Assembly: GCA_002280725.1 (NCBI GenBank)
Contig: NCEM01000015.1
Coordinates: 1-64,000 of the forward strand
Length of the DNA: 64,000 bases
Direction of reading: 5' to 3'
DNA from: Alphaproteobacteria bacterium 32-64-14
Lineage (GTDB): Bacteria > Pseudomonadota > Alphaproteobacteria > Caulobacterales > Hyphomonadaceae
The notes below the pieces were generated by a model. It worked only from the letters and a program-made list of their open reading frames with translations. It ran no database searches and had not been told where the DNA came from. The position numbers were made by a program, and so were the translations under genes. Position 1 is the first letter of the stretch. Every line of letters begins with the position of its first letter. Shown here piece after piece: positions 1-7,575 of the stretch.

Positions 1-82
1 CTTCGCTACCCGCTACGACCGCAGAGCAACGCGCTTCCTCGCCTTCATACACCTCGCCTGCGCAATGCAGTGGGAGACATGA
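1..82 (+). mobile_element. C-terminal remnant of an IS5-type transposase (partial at window edge)
   Basis: Reading from base 2, the frame gives FATRYDRRATRFLAFIHLAC followed by AMQWET and a TGA at 80-82. The pattern RYD-x3-R-x-FLAFIHLA is the usual C-terminal end of IS5/IS427-group DDE transposases. Only these 26 codons lie in the window, so it cannot be said whether the element is intact to the left. It ends about 30 bp from the end of moaC, so an insertion boundary probably lies between 83 and 109. I cannot identify a terminal inverted repeat without the other end. Confidence 0.55.
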
Positions 83-109
83 ATGTCGATTGGACCTAGC
101 CTGCCCAGA

Positions 110-586
110 TCAGCCAGCGTTGTAGTCGCCGCCCGCGCCGCCCGATTTCGCAGTCAGCATCACGCCCTCGATGCGCATGGCGCGATCGACGGCCTTGAGC
201 ATGTCGTAAATGGTGAGGCAGGCGACCGACACGGCCGTGAGCGCTTCCATCTCGACGCCTGTGGGCCCGGTGGTGGCCACTTCCGCAGTGACGGACATGC
301 CAGAGCCGTCTTCCAGATCGTTGACGCGGACCTTCACGCTAGACAGCTGAAGCGGATGGCACATCGGGATCAGGTCGGACGTGCGCTTGGCGGCCATTAC
401 GCCCGCGATCTCGGCGGTGGCGCGAACATCGCCCTTGCCGCCCTGCGTGCGCGCAAGCTCCAGCGCAACTGCCGACATCAGCACGCGCCCGCTGGCCGAG
501 GCGATCCGCTTCGTCGCGGGCTTGCCGGAGACATCGACCATCCGAGCTCTGCCGTCGGCATCGATATGGGTAAGCTTGTCGGCCAT
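110..586 (-). CDS. moaC: Cyclic pyranopterin monophosphate synthase MoaC
   Basis: MoaC converts the MoaA product (3',8-cyclo-7,8-dihydro-GTP) to cyclic pyranopterin monophosphate in molybdenum cofactor synthesis. The 158-residue product has the family signatures: N-terminal L-T-H-I-D, K-G-D-V near residue 50, the active-site stretch SDLIPMCHPL, VEMEALTAVSVACLTIYDM, and the KSGG-x-GGDY tail. Length matches the family. The ATG at 586 is preferred because GAGG lies about 6 bases upstream; an ATG at 592 would sit directly on that GAGG. It is transcribed away from moeA, which belongs to the same pathway, across a gap of about 70 bp that must hold both promoters. Confidence 0.95.
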   Translation of the reverse strand: MADKLTHIDADGRARMVDVSGKPATKRIASASGRVLMSAVALELARTQGGKGDVRATAEIAGVMAAKRTSDLIPMCHPLQLSSVKVRVNDLEDGSGMSVTAEVATTGPTGVEMEALTAVSVACLTIYDMLKAVDRAMRIEGVMLTAKSGGAGGDYNAG

Positions 587-657
587 GGTCATCCTCGTTC
601 GTCTCGCTATTGTGCCCCGCGCATAACGAGAAGACCACACGAAATGAGGAACGACCC

Positions 658-1860
658 TTGATCCGCATGGCCCCTGTCGAACAGGCGCTCGCCCTGATCG
701 CCGAACACGGCGCCCGGCGCGTTGTCGGGCTGGAGGCCGTGCCGTTGGCCGCGGCCCTTGGACGGCGGCTGGCCGAGCCGGTGCAGGCGCGGGTCTCGCA
801 GCCTCCCGCCGATGTTTCGGCGATGGACGGCTATGCCGTGCGCCACGCCGACATGAAGATGGGCGCCGCCCTGCGCGTCACGGGCGAATCCCGCGCGGGT
901 GTGCCGTTCGCGGGTAGTGTCTCTGCCGGCGAAGCGGTGCGCATCTTTACCGGCGCGCATCTGCCAACAGGCGCAGACCATGTGCTGATCCAGGAAGACG
1001 CCAAACGCGAGGGTGCGACCGTCACCGTCACGTTCGAGCAATCGAAGCCCGCCAACATTCGCCGCGCCGGGCGCGACTTTTCCAACGGCGATATTCTCGT
1101 GCCGGCAGGCCATGTGATAGGCGAAGGCGCGATCTCGCTGGCGGCGGCAGGAAACGTTGCGAAGCTGATCGTCAGCAAGGCGCCGCGTATCGGCGTGCTT
1201 GCGAATGGCGATGAACTGGTTCCGGCGGGCGAGAGCCTTGCAGCCGGACAGGTGGTGAACTCGATCCAGCCCGCCCTGCTCGCGCTTATCCGCCGCTGGG
1301 GGGCGGTTGCGCTTGATCTCGGGCTGTCGCGTGACAGCGAGGAAGACGTGCGCGCGCGCATCTCCTCGTCGTGCGACGTGATCGTGTCGATCGGCGGCGC
1401 ATCGGTTGGCGATTACGATGTCGTGCGCAGCGCCTTCGCGGCCGAGGGTTTTGAACCTGTGTTCGAAAAGATTGCGGTCAAGCCCGGCAAGCCGACCTGG
1501 TTTTCGTCCGGCAAGGCGTCGCTGGCGCTTGGCCTTCCGGGAAATCCAGCGGCGGCGATGGTGACGGCGCAGCTTTTCCTCCGCCCGCTGATCGAGGCGC
1601 TGACCGGCGGGGCGCCGGACACGACGCCCGAGGCCAAGGCGCATACGGCAACGGCCCTGCCGGCGACGGGCAATCGCGCCGAATACCTGCGCGCGGTTCT
1701 CTCCATCGGCGGAGATGGCCGCGCATCAATACGGGCGGCCGAGGATCAGGATTCCTCGCTTCTCTCGCCCTTCCTGAGCGCCAACGCCCTGATCCGCCGC
1801 CCCGCGAACGCAGCAGGGGTGGCCAGCGGCGAGCTGGTCGAGTTTATCCATCTGGTGTGA
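658..1860 (+). CDS. moeA: Molybdopterin molybdenumtransferase MoeA
   Basis: MoeA inserts molybdate into adenylylated molybdopterin, the last step of Mo-cofactor synthesis in the cytosol. The 400-residue protein shows PPADVSAMDGYAV (MoeA N-terminal domain), the FTGAHLPTGAD motif, the central MoCF-binding fold with SIGGASVGDYD, and LGLPGNPAAAMV, all typical of MoeA. I chose a TTG start at 658 (MIRMAPVEQALALI), with GAGG about 9 bases upstream; an ATG at 667 is the alternative. An ATG at 610 would add 16 unrelated residues. It is divergent from moaC. Confidence 0.93.
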   Translation: MIRMAPVEQALALIAEHGARRVVGLEAVPLAAALGRRLAEPVQARVSQPPADVSAMDGYAVRHADMKMGAALRVTGESRAGVPFAGSVSAGEAVRIFTGAHLPTGADHVLIQEDAKREGATVTVTFEQSKPANIRRAGRDFSNGDILVPAGHVIGEGAISLAAAGNVAKLIVSKAPRIGVLANGDELVPAGESLAAGQVVNSIQPALLALIRRWGAVALDLGLSRDSEEDVRARISSSCDVIVSIGGASVGDYDVVRSAFAAEGFEPVFEKIAVKPGKPTWFSSGKASLALGLPGNPAAAMVTAQLFLRPLIEALTGGAPDTTPEAKAHTATALPATGNRAEYLRAVLSIGGDGRASIRAAEDQDSSLLSPFLSANALIRRPANAAGVASGELVEFIHLV

Positions 1861-1923
1861 GGTCCGTGCCGGGCTTTTGGCGTGCGGCGACCCGCTACGC
1901 AACTCACGGAAGAACCGGGAAAC

Positions 1924-2012
1924 TGGTGCAGGCGGCCGGAATCGAACCGGCACGGGCCTTACGGCCCAACAGATTTTAAGTCTGGTGCGTCTACCAGTTC
2001 CGCCACGCCCGC
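1924..2012 (-). tRNA. tRNA-Leu (anticodon UAA)
   Basis: On the minus strand the acceptor GCGGGCG (2012-2006) pairs with CGCCTGC (1934-1928, one G-U), followed by discriminator A and an encoded CCA (1926-1924). The anticodon loop is CTTAAAA, giving UAA, flanked by a CAGA/TCTG stem with a C-T mismatch at its base. A long variable arm (GGGCC-GTAA-GGCCC) and the GTTCGAATC T-loop confirm a class II tRNA, as expected for leucine. It stands alone between moeA and the following exported-protein gene. Confidence 0.96.
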
Positions 2013-2099
2013 AGCGTGTCTGTTCACGCCCATTGGGCGGGAAAAGGCAAGCCTGCCTGACGCTTTTGCCAGCCACCCCGCGCCGGGATAGTATGCGGC

Positions 2100-2492
2100 A
2101 TGACTCGTTTTGCCCTTCTCTGCGCTGGCGCCCTCCTGCTCGCCGCGCCTGCTCATGCGCAGGATCCCGAACAGGCCCCGCCGGAGCCGCGGTCTGCACC
2201 GCTGCACCTGATCAGCGAGCTGGCTGAAACGCTGGGCCGCGCGCACGCCATCCGAACCGTCTGCAATGGCGACGATGACGGAACCTGGCGGAACTACATG
2301 CTGAACATGATGTCATACGAGGCGCCCTCGGGCCCGCGCCGCGCCGCCCTCACCGAAGCGTTCAACCGGGGCTACCGCAGCCAGAGCCGCGACACGCCGA
2401 GCTGCAACGGCTCCTCGCCGGCGATCGAAGCCAGCATCGCGAGCCGCGGCAAGGAACTCGCCGACACAATCGCGCGCTCCTATATGGACTGA
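2100..2492 (+). CDS. TIGR02301-type exported protein
   Basis: A 130-residue protein with a clear signal peptide (MTRFALLCAGALLLAAPAHA, cleavage before Q-D-P), so probably periplasmic. The mature part carries LAETLGRAHAIRTVCNGDDDGTWRNYM and a later CNGSSPAIEA stretch; the single cysteines in each could form a disulfide. This pattern matches a conserved alphaproteobacterial family (TIGR02301) with no known function. Its stop overlaps the ATG of the next frame (TGATG), which would couple translation if the downstream start is right. Confidence 0.75.
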   Translation: MTRFALLCAGALLLAAPAHAQDPEQAPPEPRSAPLHLISELAETLGRAHAIRTVCNGDDDGTWRNYMLNMMSYEAPSGPRRAALTEAFNRGYRSQSRDTPSCNGSSPAIEASIASRGKELADTIARSYMD

Positions 2493-4828
2493 TGGCAGCC
2501 GGTTGCCCCCGGAAACGCAGGGGTCGGGAAGGCGCGCTGGCCAAGGGAAAGTTAAGCCTTGGCCAGTATAAAGTAACCTTCAAGCCGGGGAACGCAGCCA
2601 TCGCACCGCTTGCAGCCAAAGCGATCCCCAACGCGGCGCAGCATGCTGGCTCCGGCTTCGGCAGCGCGTGGCATATAACGTCCGCCTTTTTCACCGGAAA
2701 GCTGCGCAAGCGATTCTACGCCGACGTGCGCCAGCTTGGCGACCAGACTGAAGGAACGCGCAAGATCGCCTCGGCCTATCTGTGCCTGGCGGCGGCATTC
2801 GGGTGGACGATCAGCTTCTTCGTGGTGCTGCTCGCCAACCCGGCCCACTCTGAGGCGCATGTCCTTGCCGTGATCGTGGCGGCGGCTTCCTACCTTGGCT
2901 TCCTGCAGGTCCGCCGGGGGCGCGATCCGCAATGGATGGTGGACACCCTGCTGCTGCTGCATCTGCTGGCGGTTGGCGTCCTGTCGTTTCATCATTCGGG
3001 CATCGTCGCGCCTGTAGTCGCTTCCCTGCCCATCATCGCTGGCGTCTCGATCATGTTCCAGCGGGGACGCATGCGCGTGGCGACGCTGTGCATCGGCGTG
3101 GCTGTCGCCGCTTTCAGCCTGGTTTGTGCTGCTGGCGTGATCGGCCTGCCGACGACCTACACGCCCGAGGCGCGCTCGATCGTCAGCTTCATGATCACCA
3201 TGTTCGCCGCAATCGCGCTGGGAACCATGGCGTGGATCGCCAATATCTCTCGCGACTATGCGCTGACCCAACTGCAAACGGCCAATGAGGCTATCCTGGA
3301 GAATGAGGCCCGCAGCCGCGTGGCGCTTGAAGCGGCGCGCGTCGGCCTGTGGGATGTGCCCGATCTCGCCACACAGAAATTCCACGTTTCGGAAAGCTTC
3401 CAGACCGTGACCGGCTATTCCGCCGAGGAGTTCAACGGAATCTGGCGCGGAATCGAGACCTTTGTGCACCCGGACGATATCGTCCCCCTGCGCGAAGCGT
3501 TCGCCGTGGCGCGCAATCGCATGTCGCGCCTGCGCGTCGATTTCCGCTTGCAAACGCGCACGCGCGGCTATCGCTGGTTTTCCGCCCGCGCGCGTTACAT
3601 CAACAATCCTGATGGCTCTGTGCGCATCTCCGGATCGCTGCAGGACATCAACTTCATCAAGCTGGCCGAGGACGCGCTGCGCCAGGGCCGCGACCAGGCG
3701 CGCGCGGCGGACAAGGCAAAGTCGGACTTCATCGCCACGATGAGCCACGAGGTGCGCACGCCGCTCAACGCCATCATGGGCGCAGTCGAAGTGCTGAAAC
3801 GGGGCGCGCATGATCGCGAGACGTCAGAGCTGGTGAACCTGGTGGACGATGCGGGGCGCGGCCTGCTCGCCATCGTCAGCGATCTGCTGGACGTCTCCAA
3901 GATCGATGCCGGCAAGCTCGATATCGTGCACGAACCCACGGACATGCGAACGCTTGTGATGCGCACGGTCGACGTGTGGCGTCCGCAGGCGCTCGACAAG
4001 GGACTCGCGCTCGAGATTGATAGCACCCGCGCCGAAGCAGGCCTGCTGATGGTGGATGGAGGCCGCATCCGCCAGGTTCTGGGCAACCTGCTGTCGAATG
4101 CGATCAAGTTCACCGACACAGGCGCGGTCCGCGTGGTCCTCTCGACTCACGAACAGCGCGAGGGTCACGTGGATATTGCGCTCAGCGTAATCGATAGCGG
4201 GCCCGGCGTGCCCGACGCCGTTGCCGAGACGATCTTTGCGCCTTTCGAGCAATCACCCAACAATGCGAGCCGCGGGGGGACGGGCCTCGGCCTGTTCATT
4301 TCGCGGCGGTTGGCGCGGCTCATGGGAGGCGATCTCACGCTTGAGCCGGCGCGGCGCGATGGGGCGCATTTCCGGATCTCGCTGTCGGTCAAGGCTGCGC
4401 GCGCCGAGGGCGATTCAGCGCGGGATCCATCGAACGACCCGATCTGGGCAGGACGGCAGGTTCTGTGCGTCGACGACAACGAAAAGAACCGGCGCATAGC
4501 GGAACTTCTTCTCGGCAAGTTCGGCATGGACGTTTCGCTTTGTGCATCCGGCGGCGAGGCGCTCGACCTTTGCGCGATGAAGTCCTTCGACCTTATCCTG
4601 ATGGATATCGTGATGCCGGACATGGATGGCATCGAGACGCTGCATCGCTTGCGCGCCGACGCGCAGGGCCTCAACCGGCTGACACCCGCCATCGCGTTGA
4701 CGGCCAAGCTGACAAACGAGGATCTGGCGGCCTATGCCGCAGCGGGGTTCGCCGGCGTCGCGGGCAAGCCCATCAATGTGCGCGAACTGGCGCAGGCGAT
4801 TGCGCCCGCACTGACGCCGGTGGCCTGA
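2492..4828 (+). CDS. Membrane hybrid sensor histidine kinase (MASE-like TM region, PAS, HisKA, HATPase, receiver)
   Basis: A 778-residue hybrid kinase as drawn. Residues about 90-255 form five or six hydrophobic segments, followed by a PAS_3-like domain (about 275-395, YRWFSARARY). The HisKA box SHEVRTPLNAIMGA carries the phospho-accepting His419. The ATPase domain has NLLSNAIKF, DSGPGVP and GTGLGLFISRR. A C-terminal receiver (VLCVDDNEKN; Asp705 in LMDIVMPDMDG; Lys in AGKPIN) should pass phosphate to an HPt partner. The ChpT-like HPt gene in the facing operon is one candidate partner (inference). The first 60 or so residues look non-coding and contain a perfect inverted repeat, so the start is uncertain. 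It converges on cheR with a 2-bp gap. Confidence 0.88.
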   Translation: MAAGCPRKRRGREGALAKGKLSLGQYKVTFKPGNAAIAPLAAKAIPNAAQHAGSGFGSAWHITSAFFTGKLRKRFYADVRQLGDQTEGTRKIASAYLCLAAAFGWTISFFVVLLANPAHSEAHVLAVIVAAASYLGFLQVRRGRDPQWMVDTLLLLHLLAVGVLSFHHSGIVAPVVASLPIIAGVSIMFQRGRMRVATLCIGVAVAAFSLVCAAGVIGLPTTYTPEARSIVSFMITMFAAIALGTMAWIANISRDYALTQLQTANEAILENEARSRVALEAARVGLWDVPDLATQKFHVSESFQTVTGYSAEEFNGIWRGIETFVHPDDIVPLREAFAVARNRMSRLRVDFRLQTRTRGYRWFSARARYINNPDGSVRISGSLQDINFIKLAEDALRQGRDQARAADKAKSDFIATMSHEVRTPLNAIMGAVEVLKRGAHDRETSELVNLVDDAGRGLLAIVSDLLDVSKIDAGKLDIVHEPTDMRTLVMRTVDVWRPQALDKGLALEIDSTRAEAGLLMVDGGRIRQVLGNLLSNAIKFTDTGAVRVVLSTHEQREGHVDIALSVIDSGPGVPDAVAETIFAPFEQSPNNASRGGTGLGLFISRRLARLMGGDLTLEPARRDGAHFRISLSVKAARAEGDSARDPSNDPIWAGRQVLCVDDNEKNRRIAELLLGKFGMDVSLCASGGEALDLCAMKSFDLILMDIVMPDMDGIETLHRLRADAQGLNRLTPAIALTAKLTNEDLAAYAAAGFAGVAGKPINVRELAQAIAPALTPVA
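2537..2566. repeat. Perfect 10-bp inverted repeat with 10-base loop
   Basis: CTGGCCAAGG at 2537-2546 is exactly repeated in inverse at 2557-2566, separated by 10 bases. There is no T-run on either side, so it is a poor intrinsic terminator; it may be an operator or an mRNA hairpin. It falls inside the first 25 codons of the sensor-kinase frame as drawn. That is unusual for coding sequence and suggests the kinase may start further downstream. Confidence 0.5.
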
Positions 4829-4830
4829 CC

Positions 4831-5658
4831 TTAGGCGACCTTGGCGGCGCGCGAGGCCAGCTTGTAGAGGCCGCGGCGATCCTGCGTCACGTCGAAGGAC
4901 TGCGTCATGCCGGCGATCGATTCTGCCGCGCCCATCAGCATGAAGCCGCCCGGGTTCATCGACCCCGCAATGCGATCCAGCACTTCCGTCTTGGTTGGCA
5001 CATCGAAATAGATCAGCACATTGCGGCAGAACACGACATCGAACCGGCCGAGATTGTAGGCGGGGTCCATCAGGTTCAGCTTGCGGAAGGAGACCATCTG
5101 GCGAAGGCGCTCGGAAATCCGCCAGTGGTCGTCCTGCTGCGTGAAATAGTGCATCAGCATCTGGACCGGCAGGCCGCGCTGGACTTCGAACTGCGTGAAC
5201 AGGCCCTGTCGGGCGCGCTCAAGGCAGCGATCGGAAATGTCGGTCGCGATGATTTCGACCGGAACGCCACCCGTCAGCGCGGGGTTCTGATCCAGTATCA
5301 TGGCGATGGAGTAAGGCTCCTGCCCGGTCGAGCTGGCGGCGCACCAGATGCGGATGCGGCTGCCGCGGCGCGCCTGCGCCAGCACGGGAAAGATCGCTTC
5401 CTTGAGATGCTCGAACGGCGTCTTGTCGCGGAAGAAGAACGTCTCGTTCGTGGTCATCACATCGACCAACTGGTTGATCAGGCGCTCGTCGCGGCGGGCC
5501 CGCACGACATGGATAAGGTCGTCGATCGACGGCAGGCCTTCCTTGCGCGCGAGCGGCGCGAGGCGGCTTTCGAGCAGGTACATCTTGTCGCCGGTGAGGA
5601 CGATGCCGGCGCGCTTGCGTAGCAGCTGCGAGACGAATTCGAAATCCTGGCTGTTCAC
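4831..5658 (-). CDS. cheR: Chemotaxis protein methyltransferase CheR
   Basis: CheR uses S-adenosylmethionine to methylate glutamates of chemoreceptors, setting adaptation. The 275-residue protein has the small helical N-terminal domain (FEFVSQLLRKRAGI, then YLLESRL and NETFFFRD), the SAM-binding IWCAASSTGQEPYS, the acidic loop IIATDIS, and FDVVFCRNVLIYF. The start is a GTG at 5658, with GGAG seven bases upstream; it overlaps the cheB stop (GTGA), indicating translational coupling. It is the last gene of the che operon. Confidence 0.96.
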   Translation of the reverse strand: MNSQDFEFVSQLLRKRAGIVLTGDKMYLLESRLAPLARKEGLPSIDDLIHVVRARRDERLINQLVDVMTTNETFFFRDKTPFEHLKEAIFPVLAQARRGSRIRIWCAASSTGQEPYSIAMILDQNPALTGGVPVEIIATDISDRCLERARQGLFTQFEVQRGLPVQMLMHYFTQQDDHWRISERLRQMVSFRKLNLMDPAYNLGRFDVVFCRNVLIYFDVPTKTEVLDRIAGSMNPGGFMLMGAAESIAGMTQSFDVTQDRRGLYKLASRAAKVA

Positions 5659-6731
5659 GCAGCTTCTCCATTCATCAGGCGCACTGAGAGCTGCCCAAGC
5701 TCGCGCAGAGGCAGGACAGCTTCGGCATGACCGGCCTGCGCAACAGCGCCCGGCATGCCCCAGACGACGCTGGAGGCCTCGTCCTGAACGATCACGCGGC
5801 CGCCGGTCGAGACGATCCTGCTGGCGCCGGTGCGGCCATCATGGCCCATGCCGGTCAACACGACGCCCAACACGCGCCCGCCGAAAACAGCGGAGGCTGT
5901 TTCAAACAGCGGATCGGCAGCGGGGCGGCACGAATTCACAGGCTCGCCACGGTTGAGCTGAACGATAGCGCCGGTCGCGCCCTTGCCGACGCACAGGTGC
6001 TGGTCGCCGGGCGCGATGAGCACGGCGCCGGAAGCGAGCACTTCGCCATCCACGGCTTCGCGGCAGCTCTTGCCGATGGCTTGCTCGAGTTTTTCCGCCA
6101 GCAGCGGCGTGAAGGATGCGGGCATGTGCTGCACGATCAGAATCGGTTGATCGATGCGGCTTGCGATGGGCGCGAGGAAGGCGGGCAGCGCCGACGGGCC
6201 GCCGGTGGACGCCGCAATCACCATGGCCGAAGGCTTGCGCGCAATGATGGGCGGCGGACGCAGGCGATAGTCGGCGCGCGGACGCGCCTTGCCGCCTGCC
6301 CGCTCGCCCAGCGCGACGATCTTGTCGAGCAGGTCGATGCGGTAGGAATCGACGCCGCCGATCTGGCTTGTCTGCGGCTTGGCGATGTAGTCGGCGGCGC
6401 CGAGCGACAGCGCTTTGATGGTCTGCGAAGCGCCTGCCGATGTCAGGGTGGACGCCATGACGATGCGGGCGGCAGGAACGAGCCTGCGCAACTGCGGAAG
6501 GGCGGAGAGCCCGTCCATGTTCGGCATCTCGATATCGAGGACGATCACGTCGGGACTGCAGACAGCCGCTTCGGCGACGGCTTGCACGCCGTCAGCGCAC
6601 ACTTTCACCAGCTCGACACGGCCGTCCTGCTCGATCCAGCGGCGCATGAAGCCGCGTATGATCGCGCTATCGTCCACGAGCATGACGCGGACGCGGCGTT
6701 CGGATGATTGCTGGCGCGCGGCGAGTGTCAC
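5655..6731 (-). CDS. cheB: Protein-glutamate methylesterase/glutamine deamidase CheB
   Basis: CheB demethylates chemoreceptors when phosphorylated by CheA, opposing CheR. The 358-residue product has an N-terminal receiver (MLVDDSAIIRG; phospho-Asp in VIVLDIEMPNMDGL; Lys in IAKPQ) and a C-terminal methylesterase domain with the Ser in AASTGGPSAL, the His in VQHMPASF and the Asp in GMGHDG. The start is taken as GTG 6731, 10 bp after cheY; an ATG at 6683, just before the receiver, has no better ribosome site. It overlaps cheR by 4 bp. Confidence 0.95.
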   Translation of the reverse strand: MTLAARQQSSERRVRVMLVDDSAIIRGFMRRWIEQDGRVELVKVCADGVQAVAEAAVCSPDVIVLDIEMPNMDGLSALPQLRRLVPAARIVMASTLTSAGASQTIKALSLGAADYIAKPQTSQIGGVDSYRIDLLDKIVALGERAGGKARPRADYRLRPPPIIARKPSAMVIAASTGGPSALPAFLAPIASRIDQPILIVQHMPASFTPLLAEKLEQAIGKSCREAVDGEVLASGAVLIAPGDQHLCVGKGATGAIVQLNRGEPVNSCRPAADPLFETASAVFGGRVLGVVLTGMGHDGRTGASRIVSTGGRVIVQDEASSVVWGMPGAVAQAGHAEAVLPLRELGQLSVRLMNGEAA

Positions 6732-6741
6732 TTCAGGCTTT

Positions 6742-7107
6742 TCAGACGAGTCCGACTTCGGAGAACTTCGATTCGATGATCTCGCTGTCGAACGGCTTCA
6801 TGATGTATTCGTTGGCGCCCGAACGCATGGCCTCGGCGATGTGGCTCATGTCGTTCTCGGTGGTGCAGAACACCACGACAGGGCGATCGCCGCCCGGCTC
6901 CCGGCGAAGGGCGCGCAGGAAGTCGATGCCGTTCATCACGGGCATGTTCCAGTCGAGCAGGACTGCGTCCGGCATCGTCTTGCGGCAATTCTCGAGCGCC
7001 TGCTGGCCATCGGCGGCTTCATCGGCCTCGAACCGCAGGTCTTCGACAATGCGCCGCGCAACTTTGCGGACGACGCGGCTATCATCCACGATCAGGCAGC
7101 GTTTCAT
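6742..7107 (-). CDS. cheY: Chemotaxis response regulator CheY
   Basis: A single-domain receiver of 121 residues, phosphorylated by CheA and expected to bind the flagellar switch or act as a phosphate sink. It has the acidic pair in CLIVDDSRVV, the phospho-Asp in VLLDWNMPVMNG, the switch Thr in VVVFCTTEN and the Lys in YIMKPFD. There is no output domain. The ATG at 7107 is preferred because GGAG lies 8 bases upstream; ATG 7113 and GTG 7119 are in frame but overlap that site. It lies between cheW and cheB. Confidence 0.95.
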   Translation of the reverse strand: MKRCLIVDDSRVVRKVARRIVEDLRFEADEAADGQQALENCRKTMPDAVLLDWNMPVMNGIDFLRALRREPGGDRPVVVFCTTENDMSHIAEAMRSGANEYIMKPFDSEIIESKFSEVGLV

Positions 7108-7119
7108 GCTCATCTCCAC

Positions 7120-7575
7120 CTAGGCCGCAGCAGCTTCTTCCGCGCCCGAGCCCGCCAACATCCGGTCGATGTCCATGATGACCAGGAGGCGGTCGTCGAG
7201 GCGGCAGACTCCCCGCGATACCCACGACCATGTCGCGTCAAGGTTAACGGGGTTTTGCTCCAGGGCGGATTCGTCGATGCGAACGACGTCCCCGATCTCG
7301 TCGATTATCAGTCCAAAGCTCTCCCCGCCGCGCTCGACGCCGATCGCCAGGCGTTGGCAAGATTTTGTTTTTACTGATGATTTCAACCCAAGTCGCGACC
7401 GGGCGTCGATGGCGGTTACGATTCGTCCACGCAAGTTAAGGACGCCTGCAATATCAGCCCCCGAAAGGGGCACGGGCGTCATGCTGGCCGGGCGAAACAC
7501 GTCATGGATCTCCGAAACGCTCACGCCGAACGTCTGGTCGCCGATTCGGAAGGTCACGAATTCACGGGTGCTCAT
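7120..7575 (-). CDS. cheW: Chemotaxis coupling protein CheW
   Basis: CheW links CheA to chemoreceptors in the signalling array. The 151-residue product is one CheW domain: FVTFRIGDQTFGVSVSEIHDVFRP, the conserved NLRGRIVTAIDARSRLGL, and GLIIDEIGDVVRI. Its ATG overlaps the cheA stop (ATGA), so the two are probably translated together. Together with the two CheW-like domains in CheA, the operon encodes three such modules. Confidence 0.95.
   Translation of the reverse strand: MSTREFVTFRIGDQTFGVSVSEIHDVFRPASMTPVPLSGADIAGVLNLRGRIVTAIDARSRLGLKSSVKTKSCQRLAIGVERGGESFGLIIDEIGDVVRIDESALEQNPVNLDATWSWVSRGVCRLDDRLLVIMDIDRMLAGSGAEEAAAA

Noticed and set aside
607..1644. Long minus-strand frame opposite moeA (345 codons), and similar ones opposite the hybrid kinase, yidC and ggt
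   Set aside because: These follow codon-position GC bias of the genes on the other strand, have Arg/His/Ala-rich sequence without domains, and start nowhere near a ribosome site.
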